A DNA stretch of 20,901 nucleotides from JBNJEA01 sp051745395 (GCA_051745395.1 JBNJEA010000051.1:1-20901), one strand, 5' to 3'; shown: positions 1-8,126, counted from the first letter of the stretch. Numbers and translations: made by a program. Notes: generated from the letters alone by a model not told the origin.

Positions 1-836
1 CGGTCATCCCGCATTGCCGAACCTGCTGGGTCATGGCCGATGCCAACCAGGTGGAACAAATCCTGATGAACCTGATGATCAATGCCCAGGAGGCCATGGG
101 CGCCGGCGGCCGGCTGACCATAGAAGCCGCCCGACTGGATCTGGATGCACAAAGCGGGCAAAGGCCCAGCGACATTGAACCCGGCCCCTATGGGGTGCTC
201 AAGGTCAGCGACACGGGCTGCGGCATGGATGCCCAGACCCGGGACCGGATCTTTGAACCCTTTTTCTCCACCAAGGGGGAACTCGACTACGGCCTCGGCC
301 TGGCCACCGTTCACGGCATTGTCAAGCAGCACGGCGGCACGATTCAAGTCGCAAGCGCCCCGGAGCAGGGAACGGTTTTTACCATCTTTCTGCCCGCCGC
401 CCGCCAGGCGCCCACGGAAAACGAAACGCCGGCTGTACCGGCGGCGACGGCCGTCAACGGGGCGGGGACTATCCTGATCGTAGAAGACAATGAAATGGTG
501 CGCAACATGGCGCATTCCGCACTTGAGCAGGAAGGCTACACGGTTTGCTCGGCCGCCTCCGGCAATGCGGCCATGGCCATGATCGACGATCAAAGCGTTT
601 TGCCGGATCTTTTGCTCACCGACGTCGTGCTGCCCCAAATAAACGGCAAAAGTCTATACGAGCAGATTTCGTCCAGAATTTCCGGCATCCGGGTCCTTTA
701 CATGTCCGGCTATTCCCACGACGTCATTGCCCACCACGGAATTTTGGACAATGACATCGACTTTCTCCAGAAACCGTTTTCCATCCATCAACTGGGCAGC
801 CGGGTGCGGGAAGTCTTTGGAAAAGAGTCTCATTGA
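1..836 (+). CDS. Hybrid sensor histidine kinase, C-terminal part (HATPase + receiver)
   Basis: The gene is open from the window edge (first full codon at 3), so sensor and phosphoacceptor-His regions lie upstream. What remains, numbered from the ATG at 33, is a GHKL ATPase domain: N-box NLMINAQEAM at residues 13-22, G1 box DTGCGM (60-65), F-box RIFEPFF (72-78) and G2 box GLGLATVHG (87-95). A linker of about 25 residues rich in Pro and Ala leads to a receiver domain (146-265) with acidic pair E151/D152, phosphoacceptor D197, S225 and K247. This kinase-then-receiver order is typical of PAS-type hybrid kinases of Desulfobacterota, which autophosphorylate on His and pass the phosphate to the attached Asp. 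The input signal cannot be seen. The gene is followed by 294 bp without a gene, so it is probably not co-transcribed with the acetate cluster. The internal ATG at 33 is not the true start. Confidence 0.9.
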   Translation, partial: VIPHCRTCWVMADANQVEQILMNLMINAQEAMGAGGRLTIEAARLDLDAQSGQRPSDIEPGPYGVLKVSDTGCGMDAQTRDRIFEPFFSTKGELDYGLGLATVHGIVKQHGGTIQVASAPEQGTVFTIFLPAARQAPTENETPAVPAATAVNGAGTILIVEDNEMVRNMAHSALEQEGYTVCSAASGNAAMAMIDDQSVLPDLLLTDVVLPQINGKSLYEQISSRISGIRVLYMSGYSHDVIAHHGILDNDIDFLQKPFSIHQLGSRVREVFGKESH

Positions 837-952
837 TCACCTTATACCGAAAATACACGGCATATCGACGCAGGCGATTGACGTCCCATTAACGGATGCG
901 CCATGCATGACTCCGGATTTTTTATTGTCACCGTTGTTTTGACTGTGATACG

Positions 953-967
953 CTGTTTATAAAACAG
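953..967. promoter_or_regulatory. AT-rich inverted repeat in the upstream region of the CoA-transferase gene
   Basis: CTGTTT-ATA-AAACAG is a 6-bp perfect inverted repeat with a 3-bp centre. It contains a TATAAA-like -10 element (958-963), with a weak TTGTTT (934-939) 18 bp upstream. It could be an operator on a promoter for the gene at 1131. Its first 13 bases (CTGTTTATAAAAC) recur exactly at 11227-11239, upstream of the ADP-forming acetate-CoA ligase. The remaining 837-1130 stretch holds no gene I can support; a weak hairpin followed by T-rich sequence near 894-923 might end the kinase transcript. Confidence 0.35.
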
Positions 968-1089
968 ATCAGTGGATTGGCTCTGAAATTCAATATCCCG
1001 AAGCCATCCAGACGCCAGTAATGAAAACCGGAACAACCCCAGCCCCATACAACATCCATTGGCACAAATCCGCCGCATGTTTATTATTT

Positions 1090-1117
1090 AGAATTGAAAA
1101 AATCGGTTCTTTTTTTT
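1090..1117 (+). terminator. Attenuator-like hairpin with T-run in the leader of the CoA-transferase gene
   Basis: AGAATTG (1090-1096) and CGGTTCT (1104-1110) can pair over 7 bp in RNA, two of them G-U, around an A-rich 7-nt loop. They are followed directly by a run of T to 1117. The shape resembles a weak intrinsic terminator placed just before the ribosome binding site (GGAG, 1120-1123). It could be an attenuator or the end of an upstream transcript. The stem is AT-rich, so function is uncertain. Confidence 0.35.
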
Positions 1118-1130
1118 GCGGAGTTGAGGT

Positions 1131-3020
1131 ATGCGAACAAACTACTGGCCGGATGAATACCTGGAAAAGCGATGCAGCGCCGAAAAAGCCGTCAATCTGC
1201 TCAAATCGGGACAGAGGGTCTTTATCGGCTCATCCTGCGGCGAGCCGCAGCATTTGGCCAGAACACTGGTGGCGGCGGCCGAACAATTTACCGACCTGGA
1301 AATCGTCCGGCTGATGAGTCTTCAAAACTCCCCGATCACCCGGATTGCCAATTCGGAACAAGTCGAACACTTCAGCATCCGAAACCTCTATCCGGGCTCG
1401 GCCGGCGCCAAACACCTGGCCGCGAGCAAGCCGTTTATCACCCCCATTGACATCTCAAAGGTCCCCGACCTGTTTTGCAAACGCCTGCTGCCGATCAACG
1501 CCGCGCTGATCCAGACTTCGCCCCCGGATGATTTCGGCTGGATGAGCCTCGGTATTTCCGTGGATGTGGGCCTGGCCGCCGTGCGTTCCACGGAGCTGGT
1601 CATCGCCCAGGTCAACCCGAATATGCCCCGGGTGCTGGGCCACAGTTTCATCCACGTCAACGACGTGGACGTGGTGGTGGAATACGAGGAAGACCTGTTG
1701 ACCATCGACCAACTGCCGGAATTCGAAAGTGCGCACAAAATCGCCAAACTCGTCGCCAACCTCATTGAAGACGGCTCGACCTTCCAACTCGGCCTCGGGG
1801 CCACGCCCAAGGCGATTTTACTCGCGCTTGCCAACAAAAACGACCTCGGCGTGCACACCCAGTTCGCCATCGACGGCATCATGGACCTGGTGGCCACGGG
1901 CAACATCACCAATCTCTACAAGGGCTTAAACGACGGCAAGACCGTTGCCTCCAACGCGGTGGGCTCCCAGCACCTCTATGAATTCGTCCACGACAACCCC
2001 TCCATTGAGTTCTACCCGTCCGATTACATCAACAATCCGGCCGTCATCGCCCGGCACAACCGGATGGTATCGGTCAACATGGTCATGGAAATGGATCTGA
2101 CCGGCCAGGCCACCGTGGATGCGTTGCCCTACAACTATTTCGCCGGCGTATCGAGCATACTCGATTTCGTCCGGGGTGCTACCGCCTCGCCGAACGGCAA
2201 ATCCATCCTGCTGATCCCGTCGACATCGATGGACGGCAAACAAAGCCGGATCGTAAACGAATTGAGCAGCGGCGCCGTGGCGGTACCCAGAAACGACGTC
2301 TCCTACGTGGTCAGCGAATACGGGGCGGTCAACCTGTCCGGCAAAAACCTGCAGGAACGCACCACCGCCATGATTTCCCTGGCGCATCCGGATTTTCGCG
2401 ACAAACTCTTTGAAAGGGCAAAAGAACAGGGCCTGATCACGCCGGGCCGTCAGCTGGGCGACTCGCTTCGAAGCGTATACCCGGCCGGACTCGAGGAGAC
2501 GCGCAAAATCGAAAACACCAGCGTCACCTTCCGGCCGGCCAAGCCGGTGGACGACCGGCGCATCCAGGAACATTTCTACAACCTGGACAAGAAGGATGTC
2601 ATCGCCCGGTTTTTTTACGAAAAAACCCGCTTTCTGCGAAACGACGTGGAAAACATCATCGAAACCGATTATATCCGCAACCTGACGTTGCTCGCCATTA
2701 CCGGCGAGTTCGGCTTCGGCGCCGTCATCGGCATCGGCGCCTACATGCTCGAACCCAAAAATAACACGGCCGAAGTCGCCTTTTCGGTTACCCGCCAATG
2801 GCAGGGCAAAGGCATTGCGGTAATCCTGCTCAACAAGCTTGCCGAAGCGGCAAAAAGCAACGGTATTGACGGCCTTGTCGCCTATACCGAACCCTACAAC
2901 AAGGGCATGATCCGGCTGTTTCACCGGCTGCCCTACAAAATCCACAAAAAGCGTGAAGACGACATTGTGGTGTTACGCTGCCGGTTTGATGAACCGCAAA
3001 CCGAAGACACGAACCAATGA
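1131..3020 (+). CDS. Acetyl-CoA hydrolase/transferase-like domain fused to Pat-like GNAT acetyltransferase
   Basis: This 629-residue fusion protein is probably cytoplasmic. Residues 1-450 match the class I acetyl-CoA hydrolase/CoA-transferase family: VDVGLAAVRS..VIAQVNPNMPR, the oxyanion motif GLGATP, VRGA, SRIV, VVSEYG and AHPDFR are all visible. Family members move CoA between acyl-CoA and acetate, or hydrolyse it. The position of the usual catalytic Glu (motif HTE) is Gln244 (HTQF, codon CAG at 1860), so normal transfer through a glutamyl-CoA thioester is doubtful. Residues 465-625 form a GNAT domain resembling bacterial Pat protein acetyltransferases, with the acetyl-CoA loop WQGKGIA and a C-terminal YNKGMIRLF segment. 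ATG 1131 has GGAG seven bases upstream. The acs gene starts 21 bp downstream, which suggests that the GNAT part acetylates the synthetase. This fusion is known as an annotated family; the regulatory role is inference. Confidence 0.88.
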   Translation: MRTNYWPDEYLEKRCSAEKAVNLLKSGQRVFIGSSCGEPQHLARTLVAAAEQFTDLEIVRLMSLQNSPITRIANSEQVEHFSIRNLYPGSAGAKHLAASKPFITPIDISKVPDLFCKRLLPINAALIQTSPPDDFGWMSLGISVDVGLAAVRSTELVIAQVNPNMPRVLGHSFIHVNDVDVVVEYEEDLLTIDQLPEFESAHKIAKLVANLIEDGSTFQLGLGATPKAILLALANKNDLGVHTQFAIDGIMDLVATGNITNLYKGLNDGKTVASNAVGSQHLYEFVHDNPSIEFYPSDYINNPAVIARHNRMVSVNMVMEMDLTGQATVDALPYNYFAGVSSILDFVRGATASPNGKSILLIPSTSMDGKQSRIVNELSSGAVAVPRNDVSYVVSEYGAVNLSGKNLQERTTAMISLAHPDFRDKLFERAKEQGLITPGRQLGDSLRSVYPAGLEETRKIENTSVTFRPAKPVDDRRIQEHFYNLDKKDVIARFFYEKTRFLRNDVENIIETDYIRNLTLLAITGEFGFGAVIGIGAYMLEPKNNTAEVAFSVTRQWQGKGIAVILLNKLAEAAKSNGIDGLVAYTEPYNKGMIRLFHRLPYKIHKKREDDIVVLRCRFDEPQTEDTNQ

Positions 3021-3041
3021 CCCCCAAAGAAAGGAGACGTC

Positions 3042-5000
3042 ATGGCTGAGAATCCCGAAACCTATGATGCCCATCTGCCGGAATTCCAGAAAACCGCTTT
3101 TGTGAAAGGAAAAGAGGAATACGAACGGCTATACAAATGGTCCATCGACAACCCGGAAGAGTTCTGGGCCGAACAGGCCAGAAAATACCTGACCTGGGAA
3201 AAAGAGTGGGATCACGTGCTGCGATACGATTTTGAGGAAGCCCGGGTCGAATGGTTCGGCAACGCCGTGATCAATGCGTCTTACAACTGCCTCGACCGCC
3301 ATTTGGACGCCATCGGCGACAAGGTGGCCTACTACTGGGAAGGCGATGACCCGTCGGACACCAAAGCCGTTACCTACAAAGACCTCTACACCCGGGTCAA
3401 CCGGTTTGCAGCGGTATTGAAATCCCAGGGCATCGGCAAAGGCGACCGGGTGATCATCTATATGCCCATGATCGTTGAACTTCCAGTGTCCCTGCTGGCA
3501 TGCGCCCGGATCGGGGCGATTCACGGCGTGGTCTTCGGCGGCTTTTCCGCCGACGCCATCGCCAACCGCATCAAGGACTGCGGCGCCAAGATGGTCATTA
3601 CCGCAGACGGCGGCTACCGGGGCGGCAAAGGGGTGCCCTTGAAGAAAAACGTGGACGAGGCCGTGGCAAAATGCCCGGAGGTCGAAAAGGTGGTGGTGGT
3701 CAACCGCATCGATTCCGGCATCGGCCTGGATCCCAAAAAGGAAATCTGGTGGCACGAAGCCGTGGGGCAAACGGCCGAAGACACCTATGTCAAGCCCGAA
3801 CCCATGGACGCCGAAGACCCGCTGTTTATCCTGTATACCAGCGGCAGCACCGGAAAGCCCAAGGGCGTGGTCCATACCCACGGCGGCTATTTGCTCTATT
3901 CGGCGATTACCACCCGGATGGTCTTTGACTTAAAAGATGACGAGATCTTCTGGTGTACCGCTGATATCGGCTGGATCACCGGCCACAGCTACATCGTCTA
4001 CGGACCTTTGATCTGCGGGCTGACCGGCGTGATGTTTGAAGGCGTGCCCAACTACCCGGACTTTGACCGGTTCTGGGCCATTGTGGAAAAATACCGGGTC
4101 AACAAGTTCTACACCGCCCCGACCGCCATCCGGGCCCTGGCCAAGGAAGGCGAACACCACGTGGAAAAACACGACATTTCCTCGCTCAAGCTGCTCGGGA
4201 CCGTGGGCGAACCCATCAACCCCGAGGCATGGCGATGGTATTACCATCACGTGGGCCGGGACAGGTGCCCGATCATCGACACCTGGTGGCAGACCGAAAC
4301 CGGCGGCCACATGATCGCGCCGCTGCCCGGGGTGGCCCCCATCAAGCCCGGCTCCTGTTCCTTCCCGTTTTTCGGCGTCGAACCGGTCATTTTGGACAAT
4401 GCCGGCGAAGAGGTGCAATACCCGAATGAGGAAGGGGTGCTTTGCATCCGGGGTCCCTGGCCGGGGATTGCCCGGACCGTCTACGGCGACCATGAACGGT
4501 TCCGGGAAACCTATTTCAGCCAGGCCCCCGGCATGTATTTCACCGGCGATGCGGCCAAACGCGATGAAGACGGGTACTTCTGGATTATCGGCAGAATCGA
4601 TGACGTCATCAATGTCTCCGGCCACCGGCTGGGCACCGCGGAGCTGGAATCGGCCCTGGTGCTGAACAAAAAAGTGGCCGAGGCCGCCGTGGTCGGCTTC
4701 CCCCACGATATCAAGGGCCAGGGCATTTATGCCTTCGTGATTTTAAAATCCGGCAACGAACCGTCCGATGAGCTCAAAAAGGAGCTGATCCAGCAGGTCC
4801 GCAAGGAAATCGGCCCCATTGCCACATTAGACATCGTCCAGTTCACCGACGGGCTGCCCAAGACCCGCAGCGGCAAGATCATGCGCCGGATCCTGAAAAA
4901 AATCGCAGCCGGCAAAACCGACGAACTGGGCGATACCTCGACCATTGCGGACGAATCGGTCATCGACCGGTTGATCGAAGACCGGATCGAAATTTCGTAG
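3042..5000 (+). CDS. acs: Acetyl-CoA synthetase (AMP-forming)
   Basis: This cytoplasmic enzyme activates acetate: acetate + ATP + CoA gives acetyl-CoA + AMP + PPi through acetyl-AMP. At 652 residues it is full length and has the ACAS N-terminal segment. The ANL motifs are intact: YTSGSTGKPKG phosphate loop, WWQTETGG, YFTGDAAKRDEDGYFWIIGRIDD hinge region (partly shown), and the C-terminal PKTRSGKIMRR with catalytic Lys612. In Salmonella Acs the equivalent lysine (K609) is acetylated by Pat, which blocks adenylation. AAGGAG lies 5 bases before ATG 3042, and the gene follows the CoA-transferase/GNAT fusion by 21 bp, so the two are probably co-transcribed. A deacetylase-like gene lies downstream beyond a repeat array. 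Identification is firm; control by acetylation is inferred from the conserved lysine and the neighbours. Confidence 0.97.
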   Translation: MAENPETYDAHLPEFQKTAFVKGKEEYERLYKWSIDNPEEFWAEQARKYLTWEKEWDHVLRYDFEEARVEWFGNAVINASYNCLDRHLDAIGDKVAYYWEGDDPSDTKAVTYKDLYTRVNRFAAVLKSQGIGKGDRVIIYMPMIVELPVSLLACARIGAIHGVVFGGFSADAIANRIKDCGAKMVITADGGYRGGKGVPLKKNVDEAVAKCPEVEKVVVVNRIDSGIGLDPKKEIWWHEAVGQTAEDTYVKPEPMDAEDPLFILYTSGSTGKPKGVVHTHGGYLLYSAITTRMVFDLKDDEIFWCTADIGWITGHSYIVYGPLICGLTGVMFEGVPNYPDFDRFWAIVEKYRVNKFYTAPTAIRALAKEGEHHVEKHDISSLKLLGTVGEPINPEAWRWYYHHVGRDRCPIIDTWWQTETGGHMIAPLPGVAPIKPGSCSFPFFGVEPVILDNAGEEVQYPNEEGVLCIRGPWPGIARTVYGDHERFRETYFSQAPGMYFTGDAAKRDEDGYFWIIGRIDDVINVSGHRLGTAELESALVLNKKVAEAAVVGFPHDIKGQGIYAFVILKSGNEPSDELKKELIQQVRKEIGPIATLDIVQFTDGLPKTRSGKIMRRILKKIAAGKTDELGDTSTIADESVIDRLIEDRIEIS

Positions 5001-5010
5001 AAGACAAGTA

Positions 5011-5330
5011 AAAGGTGTAGGGTGTAAAAGGTATAAGGTGTAAGGCGTGAGGTGTGAGGTATAAGGTGTAAGGTGTAAGGTGTAAGGTGCAAGGTGTGAG
5101 GCGTGAGGTGTGAGGGTTCAGGGCGCAGGTGAAGGCAAGAGACATCGGCCGGCCCTGCCCCTTCCTGCACCTTATACCGTAGACTTCGAACCGTAAACCT
5201 TGCACCTTGTATCTTCAACCCTGAACCGTAAACCTTATACCCTAAACCCTCCACCTCACCTTTAACCTTCTACCTTGAACCGTATACCCTAAACCTCAAA
5301 CCTTAAACCTCAAACCCTGATCTATAAACC
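5011..5330. repeat. Heptanucleotide repeat array with two inverted arms
   Basis: The 337-bp gap 5001-5337 is almost filled by degenerate 7-bp repeats. The left arm (regular from 5032 to 5129, 14 units) reads TNNRAGG, most often TGTAAGG. A 35-bp unique centre holds CGGCCGGCC. The right arm (5165-5330, about 24 units with one 5-bp unit) has the opposite strand sense, consensus NTNNACC. The arms can pair: AAGGTGCAAGGT (5084-5095) has its exact reverse complement at 5197-5208, and GGTATAAGGTG (5058-5068) at 5168-5178. A transcript could fold into a long imperfect hairpin between acs and the deacetylase gene. Heptanucleotide tandem repeats are known in other bacteria, such as cyanobacterial STRR elements; the two-armed layout is what I see here. 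Confidence 0.92.
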
Positions 5331-5337
5331 TTGCTTT

Positions 5338-6396
5338 ATGGCCTTGCGGGTCGGCGTTACCAGGGACGAGCGATTCCTGGCACATAAAACCGGGCATTCC
5401 CACCCGGAGCATCCCAGGCGGCTTTCCGAGATCTACCGGATGATCGACGGGACGTTTGCCGGTCAAGTGGCCGTTTTTTCACCGCAGCCGGCCAGCGTGG
5501 AACAGGTGGAGCTCGTCCACACGCCGAGCCATGTCAAGCGGATCCTGAAAACCGCCGAGCAGCACATCACCAGCCTGGCCCCGGACACCCCGGCTTCGGC
5601 CAAAACCTACATGGCCGCCTGGCTGGCCGCCGGTGCCAACGTCCAGGGCGTGGACATGCTCTTAAACGGCACATGCGACGCTTTTTTCGCCCTTGTCCGC
5701 CCCCCCGGCCACCACGCACTGGCCGGGCGCGCGGGGGGCTTTTGCATCTTCAACAACGTCGCCATTGCCGCCCGCTTTGCCGCAGCCCGCTACGGCATCG
5801 AACGGATTCTGATCATCGACTGGGACATTCATCACGGCAACGGCTTGAATGACCTGTTTTACAGCGACCCCGGGGTGTATTACTACTCCACCCATGACCC
5901 GCTGCTTTATCCCTATTCCGGTGAAATAAGCGAAACCGGCAGCGGCGCCGGCACGGGATATACCATGAACATCCCCATTGACCGCGACATGACCGATGAT
6001 GACATGGTGTATTTATACGAGCGCACGCTTTTGCCGATCATCGCCGGCTACCGGCCGCAGCTGATTTTAGTGGCCGCGGGCTTTGACGCCCACACCGATG
6101 ATCCCATCGGCCGGGCCCGGTTTTCCGAAGCCGTTTACGGCCGTATCACCCAGCTTCTGGTCCAGGCCCGCCACACCTGCGCCGGAACCAGTCCGCCGCC
6201 GATTTTCTTTTCCCTCGAAGGCGGCTATGACACCCGGGCGCTGACCCGCTCGGTCCGGACGGTGATCGAGGCCCTGCTCGAAAAGCCGGAAGCAGTTGAA
6301 ATGACTGCCGATGCACCGGAAAACCCCGCTGAAACCGTCACCCGGATCATCAAGGCCGTCTGCGAGCAACACGCCCCCTACGGAGTTCTGCCATGA
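5338..6396 (+). CDS. AcuC/HDAC-family zinc-dependent deacetylase
   Basis: This 352-residue protein belongs to the histone deacetylase superfamily (arginase fold), whose bacterial members include AcuC, LdaA and acetylpolyamine amidohydrolases. The active site is complete: RPPGHH with the His125/His126 dyad, zinc ligands Asp163 and His165 in DWDIHHGNG, Asp250 in AGFDAH, and Tyr298 in LEGGYD. It should hydrolyse acetyl-lysine without NAD. AcuC reverses acetylation of AcsA in Bacillus and LdaA does so for acyl-CoA synthetases in Rhodopseudomonas. Its place between two acyl-CoA synthetase genes, with a 4-bp overlap into the second, supports the same job here; a small-molecule substrate is the alternative. 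ATG 5338 fits the family N-terminus, but it has no Shine-Dalgarno because the repeat array ends only 7 bases before it. TTG 5344 is a possible alternative start. Confidence 0.9.
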   Translation: MALRVGVTRDERFLAHKTGHSHPEHPRRLSEIYRMIDGTFAGQVAVFSPQPASVEQVELVHTPSHVKRILKTAEQHITSLAPDTPASAKTYMAAWLAAGANVQGVDMLLNGTCDAFFALVRPPGHHALAGRAGGFCIFNNVAIAARFAAARYGIERILIIDWDIHHGNGLNDLFYSDPGVYYYSTHDPLLYPYSGEISETGSGAGTGYTMNIPIDRDMTDDDMVYLYERTLLPIIAGYRPQLILVAAGFDAHTDDPIGRARFSEAVYGRITQLLVQARHTCAGTSPPPIFFSLEGGYDTRALTRSVRTVIEALLEKPEAVEMTADAPENPAETVTRIIKAVCEQHAPYGVLP

Positions 6397-8126
6397 TTAA
6401 AGCCAGAATCGCCGCCGAAGCCCCGGAATCGGCCAACCTGACCGATTATGACCAGACCCGGGACGACTTTTCCTGGGCCGATATGCAGCGCCGGTTTTCC
6501 TGGCACGGCACCGATGAAATGAATATCATCGCCGAGTCCATCGACCATTGGGCCGAATCTGAGGGAAAATGCGACCATAACGCCCTTGTATTTGAAGCCC
6601 ACGGCTGCTGCCAGTCCTATACCTATGCCCAGCTGCGGGCCAGATCCAGCCAGTGGGCGGCCATGCTTGAAAAATACGGCTTTGCCGCCGGCGACCGGCT
6701 GATGGTCTTTTTGCCGCCCTGCCCGGAAACTTTTCTGGCCATGGCCGCCTGCGCCCGTATCGGCGTAATCTTCTGCCCGGTCTTTGCCAGCTCGAATTTT
6801 TATGAAATCGAACTCCGCCTGCAGCGCATCGCACCGCGCGCCGTGCTCACCCATCCGGACCTGGTGGAAAAGATCCCCTTGGAGGCCTCCGGCCGGCTCG
6901 ACTACATCTTTTTGACCCAGGGACCCGAGCCGGGCCTGTTTGTCAACGAAGTCAACATCGCGCAAATCCCCGACCAAATGCCGGCCGATACCATCTGCCG
7001 CCGGTTTTCCGGCGACACGCCCCTTTACCTGATCTTTACCTCCGGCTCGACCCGGCCGCCCAAGGGCATCATCCACACCCATGCCGACATGGTGGGAATA
7101 TACGCCTCCGCCCACTGGGCGCTGGACATAAAGCCGGATTCCATCCTGTGGACCGATGCCGATCCCGCCTGGGTGACCGGCACCGTATACGGCGCTTTCG
7201 GCCCCTGGCTGTGCGGGGTGACCTCCCTGGTGACCGGCGATGTCTTTTCCGCGGCCAACTGGTACCGCACCCTGGAAAAACACCGGGTATCGGCCTGGTA
7301 CACCACGCCGCGCATCCTGCGCGACATCATGGACGCCGGCGCCGACCTGCCCACCCGGTATAAACTTTCCGCCCTTGCCCACATCATCACGGTAGGCGCC
7401 CCGCTGGTGCCCGATATCCTGTACTGGTGCCGCAAACACTTGCACTGCACCCCTCATGAAACATGGTGGATGACCGAAACCGGCATCATCTGCATTGCCA
7501 ACCTGCCCGGCATAGATATCAAGCCCGGGGCCATGGGAAAGCCGCTGCCCGGCATCGAAGCCGCGGTGGTCGATGAAAACGGCGAGCCCATGCCGCAGCT
7601 TTCCCTGGGCGAGCTGGCCTTAAAAATCCCGTGGCCGGGATTAATGACCGGCATATGGGAGGACGAGGCCCGGTATGAACGCTATTTTCTAAATGACCAG
7701 TGGTTTTTAACCGGCGACATGTCCGTGGAAGACGAAGAGGGCTACTTCTACCACCAGGGCCGAAACGACGACCTGCTCAAGGCCGGCGGCGACAAGGTCA
7801 TCGGCCCCTTTGAAATCGAGCAGGTGCTGACCATGCACCCGGCGGTGGCAGAAGCCGCCGTGATTTCCAAGGGACTGGGGCCGGGCGAGGGGGTGTCCTA
7901 TTTGAAGGCCTTTGTCACCACGGCCAAAGGATATACCCCGTCATCGCGCTTGAACTACGAAATCCGCGCATTTTTACGGGGCAACCTCTCCTCGGACGTG
8001 GTGGTCAACGAACTGGCCTTTATCGAGGAGCTGCCCAAAACCCGCAGCGGCAAGCTGCTGCGGCGCATACTGCGGGCCTGGGAACTGGGCCTGCCCGGCG
8101 GGGATACGGATAAGATGCAGGATTAG
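6393..8126 (+). CDS. AMP-forming acyl-CoA synthetase (AcsA-like)
   Basis: This 577-residue ANL-superfamily enzyme is shorter than the Acs at 3042 and close in size to the Bacillus AcsA type. It should activate acetate or another short carboxylate via an acyl-AMP. Visible motifs are FTSGSTRPPKG, WWMTETG, WFLTGDMSVEDEEGYF, GRNDDLLKAGGDKVIGPFEIE and the C-terminal PKTRSGKLLRR with catalytic Lys554, the likely acetylation site. The phosphate loop has Arg-Pro-Pro where most relatives have Gly-Lys-Pro or Gly-Pro-Pro. ATG 6393 overlaps the deacetylase stop as ATGA, so translation of the two is probably coupled. Its stop overlaps that of a convergent minus-strand small gene by two bases, so there is no room for a terminator between them. 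The exact substrate cannot be told from sequence. Confidence 0.93.
   Translation: MIKARIAAEAPESANLTDYDQTRDDFSWADMQRRFSWHGTDEMNIIAESIDHWAESEGKCDHNALVFEAHGCCQSYTYAQLRARSSQWAAMLEKYGFAAGDRLMVFLPPCPETFLAMAACARIGVIFCPVFASSNFYEIELRLQRIAPRAVLTHPDLVEKIPLEASGRLDYIFLTQGPEPGLFVNEVNIAQIPDQMPADTICRRFSGDTPLYLIFTSGSTRPPKGIIHTHADMVGIYASAHWALDIKPDSILWTDADPAWVTGTVYGAFGPWLCGVTSLVTGDVFSAANWYRTLEKHRVSAWYTTPRILRDIMDAGADLPTRYKLSALAHIITVGAPLVPDILYWCRKHLHCTPHETWWMTETGIICIANLPGIDIKPGAMGKPLPGIEAAVVDENGEPMPQLSLGELALKIPWPGLMTGIWEDEARYERYFLNDQWFLTGDMSVEDEEGYFYHQGRNDDLLKAGGDKVIGPFEIEQVLTMHPAVAEAAVISKGLGPGEGVSYLKAFVTTAKGYTPSSRLNYEIRAFLRGNLSSDVVVNELAFIEELPKTRSGKLLRRILRAWELGLPGGDTDKMQD

Noticed and set aside
1926..2945. Minus-strand open frame (339 codons) opposite the CoA-transferase/GNAT gene
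   Set aside because: It is fully antisense to a gene with clear domains, with no start signal or recognisable motif.
4727..5254. Minus-strand open frame of 175 codons with periodic LHLTPYTLHL-like peptides across the repeat array
   Set aside because: The periodic peptide is only the translation of 7-bp repeats (21 bp, seven codons), and the frame continues antisense into acs with no family resemblance.
5235..5310. CCCTAAA telomere-like repeats
   Set aside because: These are chance variants of the degenerate NTNNACC heptad in the middle of a chromosome-type gene cluster, not a replicon end.
5011..5330. Possible CRISPR array
   Set aside because: Units are 7 bp, degenerate and contiguous; there are no 25-35 bp repeats with unique spacers and no cas genes.
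6378..7457. Long minus-strand open frame (359 codons) opposite the second acyl-CoA synthetase
   Set aside because: The plus-strand frame has all ANL motifs; the antisense frame is Gly/Val/His-rich composition typical of a GC-rich shadow.
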